Assembly (NCBI GenBank): GCA_017654935.2
Contig: CM065680.1
Location: 31,569,406 to 31,633,405, forward strand
Length of the DNA: 64,000 nt
Direction: 5' to 3'
DNA from: Phymorhynchus buccinoides
Lineage: Eukaryota; Mollusca; Gastropoda; Neogastropoda; Raphitomidae
Positions 60,297 to 64,000 of the stretch are shown one piece after another (position 1 is the first letter of the stretch; every line of letters begins with the position of its first letter). The notes under the pieces are model-generated. The model was not told the origin of the DNA, did no database searches, and saw only the letters and a program-made list of their open reading frames with translations. A program made the position numbers and the translations under genes.

Positions 60297-62456
60297 GGGA
60301 AGCATTTTATATCACACTGCTCAAAACACCAGTTCTTGATATTCTGCACTTTTTAAGAATCTGTAATCCATGCCTTTCTATCTGTTATTCATTCTCCTCA
60401 ACCTGACCATATAGGATACAATTTAAGAAAATTCTTTAATATTTTTACCCCCCAAAAAAGGAAACAAAAACTTCACAAAATGACAAAGACTGACATCAAT
60501 TGAACACATATTGTTTAAAATTTTATAACTAGTCGAACTTTAAATAGTCTTGTATATTGCATATTTCAGACAAGAAACATTTTCTATTAATATTCTTTTT
60601 TTGTTAATAATTATTTGTTCTTTTACCAAGCAAAAACAGGCTTTCCCTGAAACAACATCATACACAAAAGAAACAGAGAGTTTGTATGAAAAGGAAGGGT
60701 CAAAGAAGGACATAATTCCAAATTTATAAAAACAAATGCGTTTCCTTAAAAAAAAATCAAAACTGAAAAGGATAAATGTAACACTAACAATAATAAATGG
60801 GGAATTTGATATTCGAAATTCATACTATTAAGCAGCATGGAAAATAGAAAGTATTTGCATTCACTATAACATAAAAAGTCCACAAAAAACATTTCCACCG
60901 GTCTTAGCATTATCTTGATACATATAATTTATCACACGAAAAGTTATTTATTTCAAAAGTTTGTTTTCACAGATACGGAAAGAATTTTATTGATTTATGA
61001 ATTAAGTTGCTCATTTCAAAAGTTTGTTTTCACAGATATGAAAAAAACATTGTATGGATTGTTAACTTACTTTAGCTACATTGAAATACATGCGCATTAC
61101 AACAATCAAATTTGAGCACCACATCACATGCATAAAATTGATACCCAAATGTACAGGAATTTACAACTATAGTAAGAAAATACCAAACTGCAATCTTTGA
61201 ACTTTCAAAAAAACCTTTTCCCTGCAAAATTGATCCTATTACATTATCTAAAATAAACAAAACACAAGAAAAGCATTTCTAGGCTTACAGAAGAAAATCA
61301 ACAAAAAGAAAACTCATGCGCATTGTTAAGTCTAAGCACAAAAAAAAGCAGATCTAAATATTTTCTTTAAAAACACACAGAACAAACACAATGTACACAT
61401 GCACAAATCATAATACAACAAGGATTCTTATTATTGGATGGGAGCCGATGTTGGATTCATACTTGGCTTTAAAAAACAGAAAACATGAACAATCGGTTCA
61501 ATTGGATTTAGATTACCGGTAAGATGTTCCATTGAAAAAAATGGTAGCACACTAATTCTGAGCCTTTTACTTACATTTGAAATAATATTCACTTATCGAA
61601 CAAAAATGGTATACTGTAAATAGTAATGTATTGCAACCCACAAAACAATTTTTGTTTTTTTTGTTACATAAATAGGAAATAACACGCTCCACAAATAAAG
61701 GATGTTTTTGTATAAGTAAAAGGTAATTTAACCATAAACACACAAAATGCATTTTAAGATCTTAAGTGAGTTTTAGTATTGTATTATATCAATCAGACAC
61801 ATTTTCCTGATTAGATAATGCCCAAAAAAAGATTAATAACGTGATTCCAGTATACATTTAAATAGTTTATAAGGATTTATTAAGTGTATTTTTTATTTCA
61901 GTAATCACAGAGCTACAAAAGCAGTAATTAAAAATTAAACAAAGGGATAACATTAATTAAAGAAAAAAAGCATCAGTTGATATGTTGTTCTTTGAAATAT
62001 ACACTGCTGACCACATTCCTAAAAAAGAACAAAAAAATCCCATTATTTGGCCAAGATTGCCCAAAATAAATCTGTTCGAGAAATGATCATATTCGTAAAA
62101 TAAGATTTTTAAAAACTTGGCAGCACATCATTACATAGCTCATATGCATGAAATGCAGAAAAGATCATAAACTTTCTATCAGAGACATCCTTTCCCCCCC
62201 CGTTTTGTCCAAGTAACATGAAGTTTGACGACTGAAGCCTGGCCAAAAGTAAAATTGTGATTAAAAAAACAACAACCCCCAAAACAACCTGATAAACTGA
62301 CAAGATACAGAGAAAAAAATTCAGTCTAAATACAAATTGATAATAAAAAGACGAGAAAAAAATCAGCTATCCTAGGTCATCTAAAGTGGTCAAAAAAAAT
62401 ACTAGCAGTGCAGAAATTAACACACAAAAAGGTGTTAACACAGAGAGGCCAAGAGT

Positions 62457-62622
62457 TTAGTGACGCCTTTCCGGCTTGAACTGAAGGATCTGAGGATGAT
62501 CAGTGTGGTAGCACTTCTCCTCGGGGAAGAAGGTGCGCAGGGCGGTCTTGATGTCCGTGGTCACCTCTTCGCGGCAGCCCGCAAAGGTCGTCTCGATGCA
62601 CTTCTCTTCCATGTCCAGAGCA
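62457..62622 (-). CDS. Last coding exon of an unidentified gene
   Basis: On the - strand a sequence TTTGCAG/T at 62622 opens a frame of 54 residues ending FKPERRH and TAA at 62457-62459. The exon is GC-rich in an AT-rich setting, as the BiP-like exons are. Visible features are three cysteines (KCIETTFAGCREE and EEKCYH), acidic residues and a basic end. Cys spacing of this sort is common in small secreted proteins, but I do not recognise the family. The rest of the gene lies upstream on the - strand, in or beyond 62623-64000; I could not find another exon in the window. Confidence 0.6.
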
Positions 62623-62838
62623 CTGCAAATCAAGCACAGTTTGTGTGCAGAGGGGGGAAAGGCTGGATAGCTCCACTATCTACACAGTAACTCACTGTAA
62701 ATTCAGATTTTGCTTCAATTATAACTACAACATTCTGGAAGGTTGGGGGGAAACTGCAGCGAAGCAAAGTGAGCAGGGTGTATCTGCTAGTTATTTATAT
62801 TACAAGGCACAGGGATTTCAGGTTGGGGAAAAAAGTAT

Positions 62839-62864
62839 CGCCTTATAGTCTGTAAAATATAGTA
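62839..62864. mobile_element. Transposon end CGCCTTATAGTC
   Basis: CGCCTTATAGTCTGTAAAAT is the near-complement of the start of the element at 63881. It is probably the right end of a separate MITE copy lying to its left. Confidence 0.5.
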
Positions 62865-62896
62865 TATAGACAGTATAGATGCTTACTGGACAGAAT

Positions 62897-63692
62897 CAGA
62901 CCTGCCAACCCCCTAACAGACCAAAGAGGAATATTTGTAGCAGGAAAGAGGAATTTTTGGGAGCTAAGAGGAATTTTGACGCGGCATCTTACCTTTTGCG
63001 CGTAAACATAATTTGAAGCAAGCAATTTTCATCCTTGTGAACTTGTCTTGTTTAAAACTAGTCTTGTCTGGAAGTGTCACAACTATTCCTAACACAATAG
63101 AAGCTTTCGGTTTGTTCCTCTGTCCTTTTTATTTGGGCAGATCAAGACGGTTGGTGCCATAGACGACTTAAATAATAAGACTTGGAAGGAAGATAATGAA
63201 TCAACTTAAGTTTATCTTTGTTCTCCTTTCCTTCTGTTGGCTTGAAAAAGTCGGTAACGATGGAAGACGAAGTCTGGGAGTTTGCAGTTTCGATAAGACG
63301 ATGAGAAGTAATGTGGCATTTGATGTCTTGACACCCTCCATAGGAGACTTTTAAATGTAGTGAGCACATCATACATCAAGCATGATGCACACTTTCTTGA
63401 TCTCTGAATGCACAGATACTTTTCCATGTAATCTTGGCAGATATATTGGTCTATTCTCTTTCTTTTCTCCCCAGTCTCACACAAATCGATGACAATCGCC
63501 ATATTGACGGAAGTGCGCAAACAGAAACTGGAAAGTCGGTTATATGCACAGCAGCTGTGCTGCTCTGTATATAAGACAATGAATTTTTGTGTTAAAAAAC
63601 CCTTTTTTTTAAAGTTTTTAAAGTGGAATTTTATGGACTTGAGCGGAAGGGCGGAAGAAATTCCGCTCAAAGCAGAAAGGTTGGCAGGTCTG
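62897..63692 (-). mobile_element. TIR transposon with BED-like zinc-finger remnant
   Basis: Bounded by a perfect 14-bp inverted repeat, CAGACCTGCCAACC at 62897-62910 and its complement at 63679-63692. The 6-bp direct repeat CAGAAT flanks it at 62891-62896 and 63693-63698. CAG termini of this type suggest a hAT-like or related DNA transposon, although hAT duplications are usually 8 bp. At 796 bp it cannot encode a full transposase. Confidence 0.78.
63170..63515 (-). pseudogene. Frameshifted transposase N-terminus with BED-like zinc finger
   Basis: The - strand frame starting MAIVIDLCETGEKRKR leads to CASCLMYDVLTTFK, then shifts. The adjacent frame continues VSYGGCQDIKCHITSH and SSSIVTDFFKPT. 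A C-x2-C pair, F-K-V-S-Y-G-G and a following His pair resemble the BED-type finger of hAT-like transposases. One extra A in the AAAA run after ACATTT accounts for the shift. It lies wholly inside the TIR element and keeps no catalytic domain. Confidence 0.5.
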
Positions 63693-63880
63693 CAGAATAG
63701 ATATATACTTTTTCATTTTCATTGCAGTTTGTTTGACAATCCAATCGGCTTCGCTTATTTCATAGCCCAGCCCAACACAAAGGGCTTTTCCATGGCTGTT
63801 GCCTCATAGACATAACTGAATTTAGGGTTTTTATTCATCACAAAAGCCCTGCAGTCAAACTTTACTTGTACTTTTAGTTG

Positions 63881-64000
63881 TACCATATTTTTGGGACTAT
63901 AAGGCGCACATTTGTATAAGGTGCACCCCCCAAATTTTACCCAAATTTCAGATTTTGTTACTATATTTTCTTACTATTTCATCAGTCAGATTATAAGGCG
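63881..64000 (+). mobile_element. MITE start TACCATATTTTTGGGACTAT, cut by window end
   Basis: Begins TACCATATTTTT, then GACTATAAGGCGCAC, and repeats ATAAGGTGCAC inside. A similar start (TACCATATTTTACAGACTAA) occurs at 53832 in intron 5. Confidence 0.55.

Larger units (their letters stand above)
59690..62456 (-). other. Probable 3' UTR of the - strand gene
   Basis: An AT-rich stretch downstream of the terminal exon with no credible coding frame. The first strong AATAAA that also fits the end of the AT-rich block is at 59702-59707 (- strand). A TTAA-flanked MITE at 60063-60296 lies inside. The UTR extent is inferred from composition and that signal only; earlier AATAAA-like sites could also be used. 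Confidence 0.35.

Noticed and set aside
62839..64000. One large transposon bounded by ATAAGGCG ends
   Set aside because: The two ends point away from each other (right end at 62864, left end at 63881), so they belong to two separate elements.

Overview
The window is eukaryotic nuclear DNA from an animal. Spliced GT-AG genes, a tRNA gene, several non-LTR retrotransposon clades, many foldback MITEs and very long (AG)n/(CT)n and (AC)n/(GT)n microsatellites all point that way. The repeat landscape (short 3'-tail motifs ending in 'GACGTTAAACC', L2-like tails, TTAA-flanked MITEs) and the protein sequences suggest a lophotrochozoan, most likely a marine gastropod mollusc. That assignment is inferred from general character; no diagnostic gene proves it.

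The best-supported gene is on the + strand at 48372-55973. It is a complete seven-exon Hsp70 of the endoplasmic-reticulum BiP/GRP78 (HSPA5) type, 671 residues long, with an N-terminal signal peptide and an acidic C-terminus ending DEEL instead of KDEL/HDEL. All six introns are GT-AG, every exon phase joins, and the exons are GC-rich in AT-rich surroundings. Introns 1, 2, 4 and 5 carry foldback transposons. The two copies of one family in introns 2 and 4 lie in opposite orientation around exons 3-4. A second gene on the - strand is entered only through its last coding exon (62457-62622) and a probable 2.8-kb 3' UTR running down to an AATAAA at 59702-59707. A tRNA-Ala(AGC) gene lies at 42952-43024 on the - strand.

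Layout: 1-8.9 kb holds nested MITEs, a tandem array inside a palindromic element, and a block of (CT)n microsatellites duplicated together with a ~125-bp core. 9-12 kb is mostly unique and AT-rich. 12-13.2 kb is a TTAA-flanked MITE split by a 5'-truncated L2-like retroelement. 13.4-23.8 kb alternates long microsatellites with GC-rich unique islands and a 160-bp poly-C tract. 24-43 kb holds dispersed repeats, several foldback elements, a 3' fragment of a CCHC-type non-LTR element (35.3-35.8 kb) and the tRNA gene. 44.3-47.6 kb is a composite non-LTR retrotransposon: PHD-type ORF1 and endonuclease on +, with a 5'-truncated reverse-transcriptase segment of a CR1-like element in opposite orientation inside ORF1. 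48.3-56 kb is the BiP-like gene. 56-59.6 kb is flank with another TTAA element and a second L2-like fragment. 59.7-64 kb is the 3' end of the - strand gene, whose upstream intron contains a ~796-bp terminal-inverted-repeat transposon with a frameshifted BED-like zinc-finger fragment.

No operon-like, CRISPR-like or obviously new multi-gene system is visible. Most long open frames in the window are translated microsatellites. The most unusual content is the variant BiP-like chaperone and the layered transposon architecture around and inside it.
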